The translations under genes were made by a program, and so were the position numbers. A stretch of DNA of 64,000 nucleotides, taken from Paenibacillus sp. NAIST15-1 (GTDB lineage Bacteria; Bacillota; Bacilli; Paenibacillales; Paenibacillaceae). The notes under the pieces are model-generated. The model saw only the letters and a list, made by a program, of their open reading frames with translations, searched no databases and was not told the DNA's origin. Below, one piece after another: positions 19,098 through 27,612 of this stretch; position 1 is the stretch's first letter, and every line of letters begins with the position of its first letter. The stretch lies in contig NZ_BBYF01000010.1 of assembly GCF_001894745.1 (NCBI RefSeq), forward strand, positions 62,001-126,000. The letters run 5' to 3'.

Positions 19098-20216
19098 GAT
19101 GGTTCCCTCCTTACCTAGGTGTAGTCGGTTTACGGATTTCTCTATGAATGTAGCTCCGTAAGCCGGCGAGCTCATTAGCTGTCAATTACAAGTTCAACGT
19201 AACATAGAAAATAAGCACACATTGTGATGTTAATCACAAATAACGCTTTCAATTGTGCCCATTGTTTGTAGGCAGTGAAGACTGCTTAATTCAGGTTGAC
19301 TAGTTGGCAAATATAGGGTTATGATAGGCCGTAATAGAGCACATTTCTACAAGAAAAGAAGGGAGATGACACTTGCAAGCGTTGCCAATTTTTGGTGCGA
19401 CATTTGATTCGTAATAACTCGTGACAACTGCACTCCTTCTGAATCTGGGGCTGCGGATATTTGCTAGTATTGGTATATTCCTTTTATGGATAGAAACATA
19501 GCATTTCCCCAACTTTGAGAGAGCTGCTTATCATCGGCTCGCGCGCTTGCAATGGATTCAATTAGGAATGATTGAGCCCTGACAGTCATAACATAATAGA
19601 CCTCTAGCATATATGTTACGAACTATGACACATGCCTTTATTTGAGACAGATCATAATTTTTTGAAATCAAATCTTACTTCGGCACACGGTATCTAATCC
19701 GTATGCGTGCATGATCATGCATGGCATTGCACGACTTTTCACCTCAACCTTCAAGGATCTATTGGATTCTCATTCTCACATTACCACGCATCTGGGCTGT
19801 CTAGTCTTTTCTTTCTATTAGATTGCAGTCATTCATTATTCACATTTCATCGATTGGTCAATTTACCCTTAGTCATTAGTGACATAAATCATACTTTGTA
19901 CCATCCCATCAGTTTTACCATTTTGTCATACCGTAACAAGTGCGAGTTCCCATTGTTTCATTTGTGGTGCATTCGAGGTGCAGCACGGAACACTTAGAAC
20001 TGGTTCGTCACATCTAGTGCGGGCAAAGTGGTGTATTTTGCTGTCCGAATACAGCCTGAGTCAACCTGCATTCTGCACTTCGATGAGAACGATGCGAACA
20101 ACCTCCACCATTCTCGGTTCTTTCTGTCTACGAGACAGCTGCACATAATGACAAAGGTTCTGCTCCCAGCGTCGTAAGCGCCGTAAGGCAGGAGCAGTTA
20201 GGAAAGGAGTACCTAT
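19098..20216. other. 1.1-kb stretch without a supported gene
   Basis: Reading frames are short, C/T-skewed and lack ribosome binding sites. No pseudogene remnants are recognisable. Near the end, CTGCTCC at about 20159 and GGAGCAG at about 20193 form a hairpin with inner GCG/CGC pairs just before the ribosome binding site of the oxidoreductase gene. The region must contain the promoters of the acyltransferase and the oxidoreductase operon, but none stands out. A structured RNA cannot be excluded. Confidence 0.5.
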
Positions 20217-21227
20217 ATGGTTACACTGCCTAAGGTTAATGAACTAGGTTTTTTTGAAATCCGATTGGAGTCAATCGGGGGACTTGGAGCGAATTTGGCC
20301 GGCAAAATGCTGGCGGAAGCTGGAGTTACCGGCAGCGATTTGAACGGCGTCAGCTTTTCCTCATATGGATCAGAGAAAAAGGGTTCTCCAGTTAAGGCGC
20401 ATATCCGGTTCTGTATGCCAGAAACGCTAATCCGGGATACGACTCCGGTGGAACGTCCTCATATCGTAGGTGTTTTCCATGAGTCTTTATACAAGACAGT
20501 CAATGTAACGAGCGGCATATATGAGGACAGCCTCATACTCGTCAACTCTGCCAAATCTCCTGAGGAACTGAAGGAGAAGCTGAAGCTGCCGGGTGGAACC
20601 ATCGCGGTGGTCGATGCAATCGGAATTGCATTGGAAGAGAAAAATCGCGTGAATATGGCGATGCTCGGTGCGCTGTTCCGCTTATGCGACTTCTTGGATG
20701 CGGAGCAAATGAAGAGCGTTATTCGCAAATCACTGGAGAAAAAATATCCAGGGGCGGTTCAGCCAGCGCTGAATACGTTCCAACGTGGATATGATGAAGT
20801 GAAATTCCAATCATTTTCCTTCCCTGAGGGAGTTCTGCTGCCGAAGCCAATTCGTTGGGATAGGCCAGCGCTTGGCTATGAGACGCAGCCTATCGGCGGT
20901 ACCGTCGTGAATCCAGGCAACTCCATCTTGAAGGATTTAAGCATCTCTCGTGCCGGTATGATGCCGCACTTTGCCTCAGATAAATGTATTCATTGCGCGG
21001 CCTGTGATAATGTGTGCCCTGATTTTTGCTTTGTGTGGGAAGAACAGCCGGACAAGAAGGGTCGACCGCAAATGTTCCTCCAAGGCATTGATTATCAATA
21101 TTGCAAAGGCTGCTTGAAATGTGTATATGCATGTCCTACAGAAGCATTGACCGATGAGCGGGAAGAGGACGGATATGCGGATGAACATCGTGTTCCGCAT
21201 ATGTTCGAGCTGGCTGAACGCCATTGA
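20217..21227 (+). CDS. 2-oxoacid:ferredoxin oxidoreductase, fused gamma-delta subunit
   Basis: A 336-residue protein. Residues 1-185 are the gamma (catalytic-domain) fold (FFEIRLESIGGLGANLAGKMLAEAG, SYGSEKKGSPVKAHIRF). Residues 250-325 form a ferredoxin-like delta domain with two 4Fe-4S motifs: CIHCAACDNVCP and CKGCLKCVYACP. With the next gene it forms an oxidoreductase that decarboxylates a 2-oxoacid, probably pyruvate, to the acyl-CoA and reduces ferredoxin. AGGAAAGGAG precedes the ATG. The next gene begins 29 bases later. Confidence 0.9.
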   Translation: MVTLPKVNELGFFEIRLESIGGLGANLAGKMLAEAGVTGSDLNGVSFSSYGSEKKGSPVKAHIRFCMPETLIRDTTPVERPHIVGVFHESLYKTVNVTSGIYEDSLILVNSAKSPEELKEKLKLPGGTIAVVDAIGIALEEKNRVNMAMLGALFRLCDFLDAEQMKSVIRKSLEKKYPGAVQPALNTFQRGYDEVKFQSFSFPEGVLLPKPIRWDRPALGYETQPIGGTVVNPGNSILKDLSISRAGMMPHFASDKCIHCAACDNVCPDFCFVWEEQPDKKGRPQMFLQGIDYQYCKGCLKCVYACPTEALTDEREEDGYADEHRVPHMFELAERH

Positions 21228-21256
21228 TAGATAGAAGGTAAGGAGGATGAGTAGCT

Positions 21257-23563
21257 ATGGCAATTGAGTATGAAAAAGAAGTGACCGGCGGTACGGTTGA
21301 GCAGCGAATGGTGTATGAGTCAGGCAATGAAATGGCTGCATATGCCGCACATCAAATTAATTATCATATTATGGGCTATTTTCCGATATCGCCATCAACA
21401 GAAGTGGCACAATTCCTTGATCTGATGAAGGCGAACGGACAGCATGACATTAAGCTAATTCCAGCAGACGGTGAGCATGGATCGGCAGGAATATGCTATG
21501 GAGCCTCGACTGCAGGTGGACGGGTATTCAATGCGACGAGTGCGAACGGATACATGTATATGCTTGAACAAATGCCTGTCCAATCAGGTACGCGATTCCC
21601 GATGGTCATGAATTTAGTGTGCCGCTCCGTATCAGGTCCGTTGAACATCCATGGGGATCATTCGGATTTGTACTTTGCACTGAATACAGGCTGGCCGATT
21701 CTGCTCTGCCGAGATCCACAAGCGGTGTACGATATGAACATTATGGCGCTTAAGCTTGCAGAGGATCCAGAGGTTCGGCTTCCAGTGCTAGTTGCATTCG
21801 ATGGCTACTTCACCTCGCACCAGAAGCGTCGTGTTCAGACCTTCGCCAAGCGAGAAGACGTACATCGCTTCGTTGGCGAACAGCCTGTGCGCGGATTCGC
21901 TGATACACTGGATCGCAATAATCCGATCACGGTAGGACCTTATATGAATGAGCCGGATTATATTAATAACTGCTATCAGCAGTCCATGGCTATGTATAAG
22001 GCAGAAGAGGTGTTCGACCGCATCCGCACCGAATATGCTGCACTGACGGGACGAGATTATCCGATTCTGGATTTATATCGGATGGAGGATGCAGAAGTAG
22101 CTGTATTCCTGCTCAATTCCGCGGCGGAAATTATTAAGGATGTCGTCGATCAGCTTCGGGAGCAGGGAATTAAAGCCGGTTCCATATCGCCGAACATCAT
22201 TCGCCCATTCCCAGCGAAGGAGATAGCGGATGCGCTGGCTCATATTAAAGTCGTGACAGTGGGAGACCGTGCTGATTCTTATGGCGGTCACGGCGGCAAT
22301 ATGGTCAATGAAGTGAAGTCAGCACTGTTCACGCATGGTAACCGTGATACGATGATTATCAGCCGTATTTACGGGCTTGGCGGCAAGGATTTCTATGCTG
22401 AGGATGGCCACGCACTGTTCGAGTGTGCCATTGAGGCAGCACAGAAGGGGTATGTCGAGAAGCCATTCGATTACCATGGACATACGCCTGGTGACCCAGC
22501 CAAGGCCCCGCAGCGTGTCATTGAACCGATGAAATATGAAGATTTGAAGACAGGGCTAATTACGGTGAAGCAGGATGAGGAGTCCGGCAAGCTAAGCGTT
22601 CGCGTTCCGCCGCTGCGCCAATTGACGAAGAAGCCGAAGCGAATTGCTCCAGGCCACGGCGCGTGTCCAGGCTGCGGCATCTTTTCCGGTCTTGAGCTGT
22701 TCTTCAAGGGGATCGAGGGGGATATTGTAGCACTGTTCCATACGGGCTGCGCAATGGTTGTCACAACCGGGTATCCTTACTCTGCCCACAAGGCGACATA
22801 TATTCACAACCTGTTCCAGAATGGGGCAGCAACGCTGTCCGGAGTCGTCGAAATGTTCTGGGAACGGAAGCGGCGCGGTGAGCTGGATCACCTGAACCTG
22901 CCAGATGATTTCACGTTTGTGATGATTACAGGCGATGGCGGGATGGATATCGGTATGGGGCCGGCGATTGGAGCGGCTCTGCGCAATCATAAGATGATTA
23001 TTTTGGAATACGATAATGAAGGTTACATGAATACGGGGGCGCAATTGTCATATTCGACTCCGCTTGGCCACCGCACTTCCACCTCTAACGTAGGCAAGGT
23101 GCAGGCGGGCAAGATGTTCCATCATAAGGATACCGCGCAAATTATGGCGGCAACGAACATTCCATATGTCTTCACAGGTAGTGAAGCATTTCCACAGGAT
23201 TTGCTTAAGAAGGCGGCTAAAGCACAATGGTATGCTCAGAATGAGGGGCTTGTATACGGCAAAATTTTAATTACCTGTCCTCTTAACTGGCTGTCCGAAG
23301 ACAAGCTGGGCACACAGATTGTCAATGCGGCCGTAGATTCCTGCTTCTTCCCGTTGTATGAAGTGGAACAAGGGATTACAACAATTACGTACAATCCGGA
23401 GGATAAGAATAAGAAAGTTCCGTTACTCGAATGGCTGGTTATGATGGGCAAGACGAAGCATATGAGCAAGCCGGAGAATGCGGAGGCGCTGCAGTCGTTC
23501 GAGCATGAAGTAGAGCGGCGCTGGAATGTGCTCAAGGCGAAGAGCGAGAACCCGTATCTATAA
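21257..23563 (+). CDS. 2-oxoacid:ferredoxin oxidoreductase, fused alpha-beta subunit
   Basis: A 768-residue protein. The N-terminal alpha domain (residues about 10-400) has YFPISPSTEVAQFLDLM and RSVSGPLNIHGDHSDLYFAL. The C-terminal beta domain (about 465-760) carries APGHGACPGCGIFSG, FHTGCAMVV and the thiamine diphosphate motif ITGDGGMDIGMGPAIGAALRN...DNEGYMNTGAQ. It is the thiamine-diphosphate catalytic part; the preceding protein supplies the Fe-S domain. The substrate is inferred to be pyruvate or a related 2-oxoacid. AAGGAGGATGAG precedes the ATG and a terminator follows. Confidence 0.92.
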   Translation: MAIEYEKEVTGGTVEQRMVYESGNEMAAYAAHQINYHIMGYFPISPSTEVAQFLDLMKANGQHDIKLIPADGEHGSAGICYGASTAGGRVFNATSANGYMYMLEQMPVQSGTRFPMVMNLVCRSVSGPLNIHGDHSDLYFALNTGWPILLCRDPQAVYDMNIMALKLAEDPEVRLPVLVAFDGYFTSHQKRRVQTFAKREDVHRFVGEQPVRGFADTLDRNNPITVGPYMNEPDYINNCYQQSMAMYKAEEVFDRIRTEYAALTGRDYPILDLYRMEDAEVAVFLLNSAAEIIKDVVDQLREQGIKAGSISPNIIRPFPAKEIADALAHIKVVTVGDRADSYGGHGGNMVNEVKSALFTHGNRDTMIISRIYGLGGKDFYAEDGHALFECAIEAAQKGYVEKPFDYHGHTPGDPAKAPQRVIEPMKYEDLKTGLITVKQDEESGKLSVRVPPLRQLTKKPKRIAPGHGACPGCGIFSGLELFFKGIEGDIVALFHTGCAMVVTTGYPYSAHKATYIHNLFQNGAATLSGVVEMFWERKRRGELDHLNLPDDFTFVMITGDGGMDIGMGPAIGAALRNHKMIILEYDNEGYMNTGAQLSYSTPLGHRTSTSNVGKVQAGKMFHHKDTAQIMAATNIPYVFTGSEAFPQDLLKKAAKAQWYAQNEGLVYGKILITCPLNWLSEDKLGTQIVNAAVDSCFFPLYEVEQGITTITYNPEDKNKKVPLLEWLVMMGKTKHMSKPENAEALQSFEHEVERRWNVLKAKSENPYL

Positions 23564-23597
23564 TAGGCTAGGTTAATATATTTTACTCAATCCATAT

Positions 23598-23642
23598 AGG
23601 CCTGAGAACGCATCTGTACTTGATGCCTTCTCAGGCCTTCTT
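23598..23642 (+). terminator. intrinsic terminator of the oxidoreductase operon
   Basis: AGGCCTGAGAA and TTCTCAGGCCT form a perfect 11-bp stem followed by TCTTC. Confidence 0.75.
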
Positions 23643-23771
23643 CGTAGGAGCAGAAGAATAGCTTGTCAGTGTGGGATCGCGCATGCCGCCCTTGAAATCT
23701 TTCCCTAGATGAATAGGTACGGTATACTTAAAATTGAACTATTTAGGTGGAAAAGGGAGGAAGCGACGACG

Positions 23772-24551
23772 ATGACAGAACAAATGAATCCTATTCTTCA
23801 TGCTCATGCAGAGGAGCTGGCAGATTTATTGCGCAGCAGCAGGCATGTTGTTTTTTTTGGCGGAGCAGGAACATCGACAGAGAGCGGGATTCCCGATTTC
23901 CGATCGGACAATGGGGTATTTGCGGATGATGAGGCATTCCGATATCCTCCGGAAGTCATGCTGAGCCGTTCCTTCTATGATCGTGATCCGGCGACGTTCT
24001 ATCGTTTCTATCGCGCGAAGATGCTGCATCCCTCTGCGAAGCCGAATGGAGCACATCGTGCATTGGCCCGGCTAGAAGAGGATGGTATTGTGTCGGCAGT
24101 CGTCACACAAAATATTGATGGACTGCACCAAGCAGCAGGCAGCAAGGAAGTATGGGAGCTTCATGGCTCGGTGCACCGGAACCGCTGCACCGCTTGCGGA
24201 ACGGAATATGGACTGGATGCAGTGTTGAACAGTGAACAGGTTATCCCTTCCTGCAAGCAATGCGGAGGGACATTGAAGCCTGATGTTGTACTGTATGAAG
24301 AGCAATTGAATGATGCGGTTATTTCAAGAGCGATTGAACGGATCCGGGAGTCGGATCTGTTAATCGTGGGCGGCACTTCGCTTACTGTGCAGCCAGCGGC
24401 CAGCTTTGTTCGATTAGCAACGAAGGCGAAGCTGGTGCTGATGAATCGGACAGCGACGAGCATGGATGGACATGCGGATGCGGTATATCGTGAACCGATG
24501 GGGGAATTATTCGCACTCGCATATTACAAGATGACAGGGAAAGAGGTATAG
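23772..24551 (+). CDS. NAD-dependent protein deacylase, Sir2 family
   Basis: A 259-residue sirtuin. The NAD-binding motif is FFGGAGTSTESGIPDFRS. The catalytic His-containing loop is TQNIDGLHQAAGS...ELHGS. The zinc ribbon is CTACGTEYGL...CKQCGG, and VGGTSLTVQPAASFVRLA lies near the end. It removes acyl groups from lysine using NAD+. I chose the ATG at 23772 after AGGGAGG; an in-frame upstream ATG at 23709 would add 21 non-family residues. The FGGY kinase starts 4 bases after the stop, so the two genes share a transcript. Confidence 0.93.
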   Translation: MTEQMNPILHAHAEELADLLRSSRHVVFFGGAGTSTESGIPDFRSDNGVFADDEAFRYPPEVMLSRSFYDRDPATFYRFYRAKMLHPSAKPNGAHRALARLEEDGIVSAVVTQNIDGLHQAAGSKEVWELHGSVHRNRCTACGTEYGLDAVLNSEQVIPSCKQCGGTLKPDVVLYEEQLNDAVISRAIERIRESDLLIVGGTSLTVQPAASFVRLATKAKLVLMNRTATSMDGHADAVYREPMGELFALAYYKMTGKEV

Positions 24552-24555
24552 CCCT

Positions 24556-26040
24556 ATGCGCATGATCGGGGTTGACCTCGGGACGACCAATCGCAAGGTC
24601 GGACTATTCGATGAGTCAGGCAGACTTCTAGGACAAGCGAGTCGTCCAACTGTTACCGTAGATACGAATGAAGGCTACGTTGTATACGATCCAGATGCGA
24701 TGTGGAATGACGTATCCGAAATGGTTCGCGAGCTAATGGATGCTCACGGTGAAGTTCCTGTTGATTATATCGGGATTACGAGCATGGCGGAGAGTGGACT
24801 GCTCGTGAACCGTCACACAGGCAAGGTGCAATCTCCGCTCCTGCCGTGGTTCGACACATGCTCTTCCGAGCAAGCGGAGCGGGTTCGTCAAGAAGGAACG
24901 CCGTTGGAGCTGTTCCAGCGTACAGGCCTGCACCTGTCGTTCAAGCATGGATTGCCAAAGCTGCTCTGGCTGAAGGATAGAGAGGCGAGTATGTTCGAGC
25001 AGGCTGTGTGGCTGTCCGTATCGGGATATATTGCATACCGATTAACTGGTGCAATGGCCTTCGACCCATCGCTTGCGACGCGAACATTTGCATACAGTAT
25101 GGAGACGGACAGCTGGGATGTCCCGTGGATTCGGCATTTCGGATTGGATGAGCAGATTTTCCCGGAAGTTCTGCCAAGCGGCATACCCCTAGGAACTGTA
25201 GCGCCAGAGGTAGCGGGAGCCCTTGGTCTGTCTGCCCATACACGAGTTGCAATTGGCGGGCATGATCATGTCTGTGCAGCACTTGCAGTTGGGGCTGTGC
25301 AGCCGGGCGACGTATATGTTTCTATGGGAACAGCAGAGACGCTCGTTGGCACAATCGCGAAGCGTCCACTCGGACAAGCAGAGTTTGATACCGGATTATC
25401 CTACGGCTATCATGTTGTGCCGGGTTATCACTTCTGGATGGGTGGCAATGCTTCTTCAGGCGGTGCAGTGGAATGGATTCGGAGACAGCTTGCCGATGAG
25501 ACATTGTCCTACGAAGAGATTAAGCAGCTCATGAACGATGTGAACGATGGCCCAGGGGAAGCTCTGTTCTTCCCGTATTTGTCGGGAAGCGGCGCCCCTT
25601 ATCCGAATTCGAAGACGCGTGCTGCCTTTATCGGTCTGTCCAAGTCGCACGGCAAGAAGGAGCTATTGCGGGCAGTATTTGAAGGTACGGCTTATCAGCT
25701 GGAGATGATTCGTCAAAGTGCGGAACGCAATTCGGAGCATGAGATTCGCAATATGTGCGCAGTTGGAGGCGGAACAAGGCTTCCTGCATGGTTGCAAATG
25801 AAGGCGGATATATCGAATGCAACGCTCGTCGTGCCGCCTATTGAGGAGGCGACGATGCTTGGCGCTGCATGCGCAGCTGCACTTGGGGGCGGGTATTATG
25901 CCCATGCAGAGGAAGTGCGTCAGGCGATGCAAAGTCGAGGCGTAGACACCTATCATCCTCATGCAGAGCGTCACCTTCGTTATCAACAGGTATACGACTC
26001 ACGCTATATGCCTGTCGCAGAAGCGTTGTGCGGGATGTAG
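24556..26040 (+). CDS. FGGY-family carbohydrate kinase (gluconokinase/xylulokinase-like)
   Basis: A 494-residue sugar kinase of the FGGY family. Phosphate-1 motif IGVDLGTTNRKVGLFDESG is at the N-terminus. GYIAYRLTG and the catalytic-region GGHDHVCAALAVG...YVSMGTAETL are in the middle. GRRL-type GSGAPYPNSKTRAAFIGLS and the adenosine motif AVGGGTRLPAWLQMKADI are in the second half. It should phosphorylate a pentose or sugar acid; the substrate is not readable. AAAGAGG precedes the ATG. It is coupled to a sirtuin gene, an uncommon pairing, and is not next to a sugar transporter. Confidence 0.85.
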   Translation: MRMIGVDLGTTNRKVGLFDESGRLLGQASRPTVTVDTNEGYVVYDPDAMWNDVSEMVRELMDAHGEVPVDYIGITSMAESGLLVNRHTGKVQSPLLPWFDTCSSEQAERVRQEGTPLELFQRTGLHLSFKHGLPKLLWLKDREASMFEQAVWLSVSGYIAYRLTGAMAFDPSLATRTFAYSMETDSWDVPWIRHFGLDEQIFPEVLPSGIPLGTVAPEVAGALGLSAHTRVAIGGHDHVCAALAVGAVQPGDVYVSMGTAETLVGTIAKRPLGQAEFDTGLSYGYHVVPGYHFWMGGNASSGGAVEWIRRQLADETLSYEEIKQLMNDVNDGPGEALFFPYLSGSGAPYPNSKTRAAFIGLSKSHGKKELLRAVFEGTAYQLEMIRQSAERNSEHEIRNMCAVGGGTRLPAWLQMKADISNATLVVPPIEEATMLGAACAAALGGGYYAHAEEVRQAMQSRGVDTYHPHAERHLRYQQVYDSRYMPVAEALCGM

Positions 26041-26186
26041 CGATCCATTAAGAGAAATGAAAGTCTCATCGGCGTGGAACGACAGAGCGGGATTCATAAC
26101 ATAACTTGGAAGCAATAACGATAAGAGTCCATATCAAAAGCCTTGAAACAACTACAGCATTAGAGTGGATATGTCATTCACATAAT

Positions 26187-26232
26187 AAGGAGCGTTGCTT
26201 TTTTCTGTTTATCAGGGCAACGCTCCTTTTCA
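26187..26232. terminator. bidirectional terminator
   Basis: AAGGAGCGTTGC and GCAACGCTCCTT form a perfect 12-bp stem with an 18-base loop, followed by TTTTC on the plus strand. It separates the kinase gene from a convergent small gene. Confidence 0.8.
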
Positions 26233-26242
26233 TTTAGCTAAA

Positions 26243-26455
26243 TTAGGATTTGTGAAATGGATTCAGCTTGTCTACCGCGCGGCGGAACAGCTCGCCAACT
26301 GCGCTAGTCTGCTTGTGATCCTGTACGTAGACTCCACCAGTATTCGTAAGGTCTTGAATAAGCTCCGAAATGGATTTGGATGCAGCTTCCTTGCGACCGG
26401 ACTCCACTAATCGCGCCTGCTGCTCCCACTCTTCCTTGATGCTCAGTCTTTTCAT
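26243..26455 (-). CDS. small hypothetical protein (70 aa)
   Basis: A 70-residue charged protein (MKRLSIKEEWEQQARLVESG start, LFRRAVDKLNPFHK end) with a strong AGGAGGGAAC ribosome binding site before the ATG. It has two predicted helices and no membrane segment or motif I recognise. It lies 36 bases downstream of the AraC-type regulator gene on the same strand, so it could be co-transcribed with it, and it ends at a terminator. Its function is unknown. Confidence 0.6.
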   Translation of the reverse strand: MKRLSIKEEWEQQARLVESGRKEAASKSISELIQDLTNTGGVYVQDHKQTSAVGELFRRAVDKLNPFHKS

Positions 26456-26490
26456 AGGTGTTCCCTCCTAATTCTTGGTGTACATCCATA

Positions 26491-27444
26491 CTAAGATTTA
26501 CGCTGATAAGTGCTGTCGGGTTGGATAACTTGATTGCGATAGGTTGTAGGAGGCTGCCCATAGAACCGCCGGAATTGTCTCGAAAAATAGAGCGCATCAG
26601 GGATGCCGACCGAGGCGGCTATATGCTCAACCGTTAGATCAGGACGTTCTCGAAGCAATTGGCGGCCCTTATCGATTCGCAGCTTCAACAGGAAGGTAAC
26701 AGGTGTCATGTCCGTTATCCGCTTAAATATGCGAGAAAAATAGGCCCTGCTGTACCCTAAACTCTCCGCGATATGCTCGATGGATAATGGGTGCGCATAT
26801 TGAGTAGACATCATCTGGATAGCCTGCCGTACGGTCTGCTGCATTTCAGACTCGGGACGCAGTCGATTCGTGTCATCCAATTGCCGCTGTATGCCTGCAT
26901 ATTTCGCCATAATGAGATGGAGATAGCCGTGTGCAATCAGATCTGCTGCTACACTTCGCTCTTGAAATGCTGCAGTAATGTGCTTCATCTGATAGGGAAC
27001 ATCCATGTGATCGTCTGCACGAATAATGGGGGTTTGTTCCGAGAACCCAGCACGGCCTACGAGGTCATCAGCAGAACTGCCTTGAAAGGCAATCCAGCAG
27101 TATTTCCATGGCTGCGCTGCATCGGATTCATAGCTGACGAGGCGTCCGGGTGCGATGAGGAACGCATCTCCCGCCTGAAGCTCGTAAGTTTTCGTTTCCG
27201 TTGAAAATTTTCCCTGTCCTTCCATAATATGATGAAGCAAATAGTAGTCGTAAAGTTTAGGGCCGACCTTATGAGAGGGGACGGTCTGGCTTTCCCCTGC
27301 AAATAGGACGCGTAATCCTTCTTGTTCGACGTAGGTTGGATTTGATGCAACCGTATAGGTCTCTAGAGCGCTGACGACACTAGCCTCTGCATCGCTAGTT
27401 GCAGTTGCTGCCTCTGCCGCTTCATAATTAAGGGAGTCAGTCAT
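26491..27444 (-). CDS. AraC family transcriptional regulator
   Basis: A 317-residue regulator with an N-terminal cupin sensor domain (YYLLHHIMEGQGKFSTETKTYELQAGDAFLIAPGRLVSYESDA) and two C-terminal helix-turn-helix motifs. These are SIEHIAESLGYSRAYFSRIFKRITDMTPVTFLLKLRIDKGRQLL and TVEHIAASVGIPDALYFSRQFRRFYGQPPTTYR. I chose the ATG at 27444 behind AAGGAGGATC; the frame is open for 51 codons upstream but overlaps galK's leader. It is divergent from galK and probably controls the galactose operon, with galactose or a galactoside as effector. That role is inferred from position only. Confidence 0.88.
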   Translation of the reverse strand: MTDSLNYEAAEAATATSDAEASVVSALETYTVASNPTYVEQEGLRVLFAGESQTVPSHKVGPKLYDYYLLHHIMEGQGKFSTETKTYELQAGDAFLIAPGRLVSYESDAAQPWKYCWIAFQGSSADDLVGRAGFSEQTPIIRADDHMDVPYQMKHITAAFQERSVAADLIAHGYLHLIMAKYAGIQRQLDDTNRLRPESEMQQTVRQAIQMMSTQYAHPLSIEHIAESLGYSRAYFSRIFKRITDMTPVTFLLKLRIDKGRQLLRERPDLTVEHIAASVGIPDALYFSRQFRRFYGQPPTTYRNQVIQPDSTYQRKS

Positions 27445-27464
27445 AACGAGATCCTCCTTGCGTG

Positions 27465-27482
27465 TACAATAATAGTATTGTA
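27465..27482. promoter_or_regulatory. inverted repeat over the -10 region of the AraC-type gene
   Basis: TACAATA-ATAG-TATTGTA is a perfect 7-bp inverted repeat. It overlaps the minus-strand -10 TACAAT (27482-27477), which has an extended TGC and a GTGACT -35 at 27506-27501 with an 18-base spacer. An autoregulatory site is possible. Confidence 0.4.
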
Positions 27483-27583
27483 GCATGAAAATGATGGTAG
27501 AGTCACATAAGTCCATATGTAGCGCACATCGATATATTACGAAATCCAGCGGATATTCGTATGATTGATGTAACGGTATCGTA

Positions 27584-27593
27584 TTCACGTGAA
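27584..27593. promoter_or_regulatory. palindrome before galK
   Basis: TTCACGTGAA is a perfect 10-bp palindrome about 20 bases before the galK start. It could be an operator, or be due to chance. No clear catabolite-responsive element was found nearby. Confidence 0.25.
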
Positions 27594-27612
27594 ACAACGG
27601 GAGGTCATTGTA

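Noticed and set aside
19707..19997. 96-codon plus-strand ORF in the gene-free region
   Set aside because: C/T-rich, no ribosome binding site, Phe/Ser/His-heavy product without family likeness.
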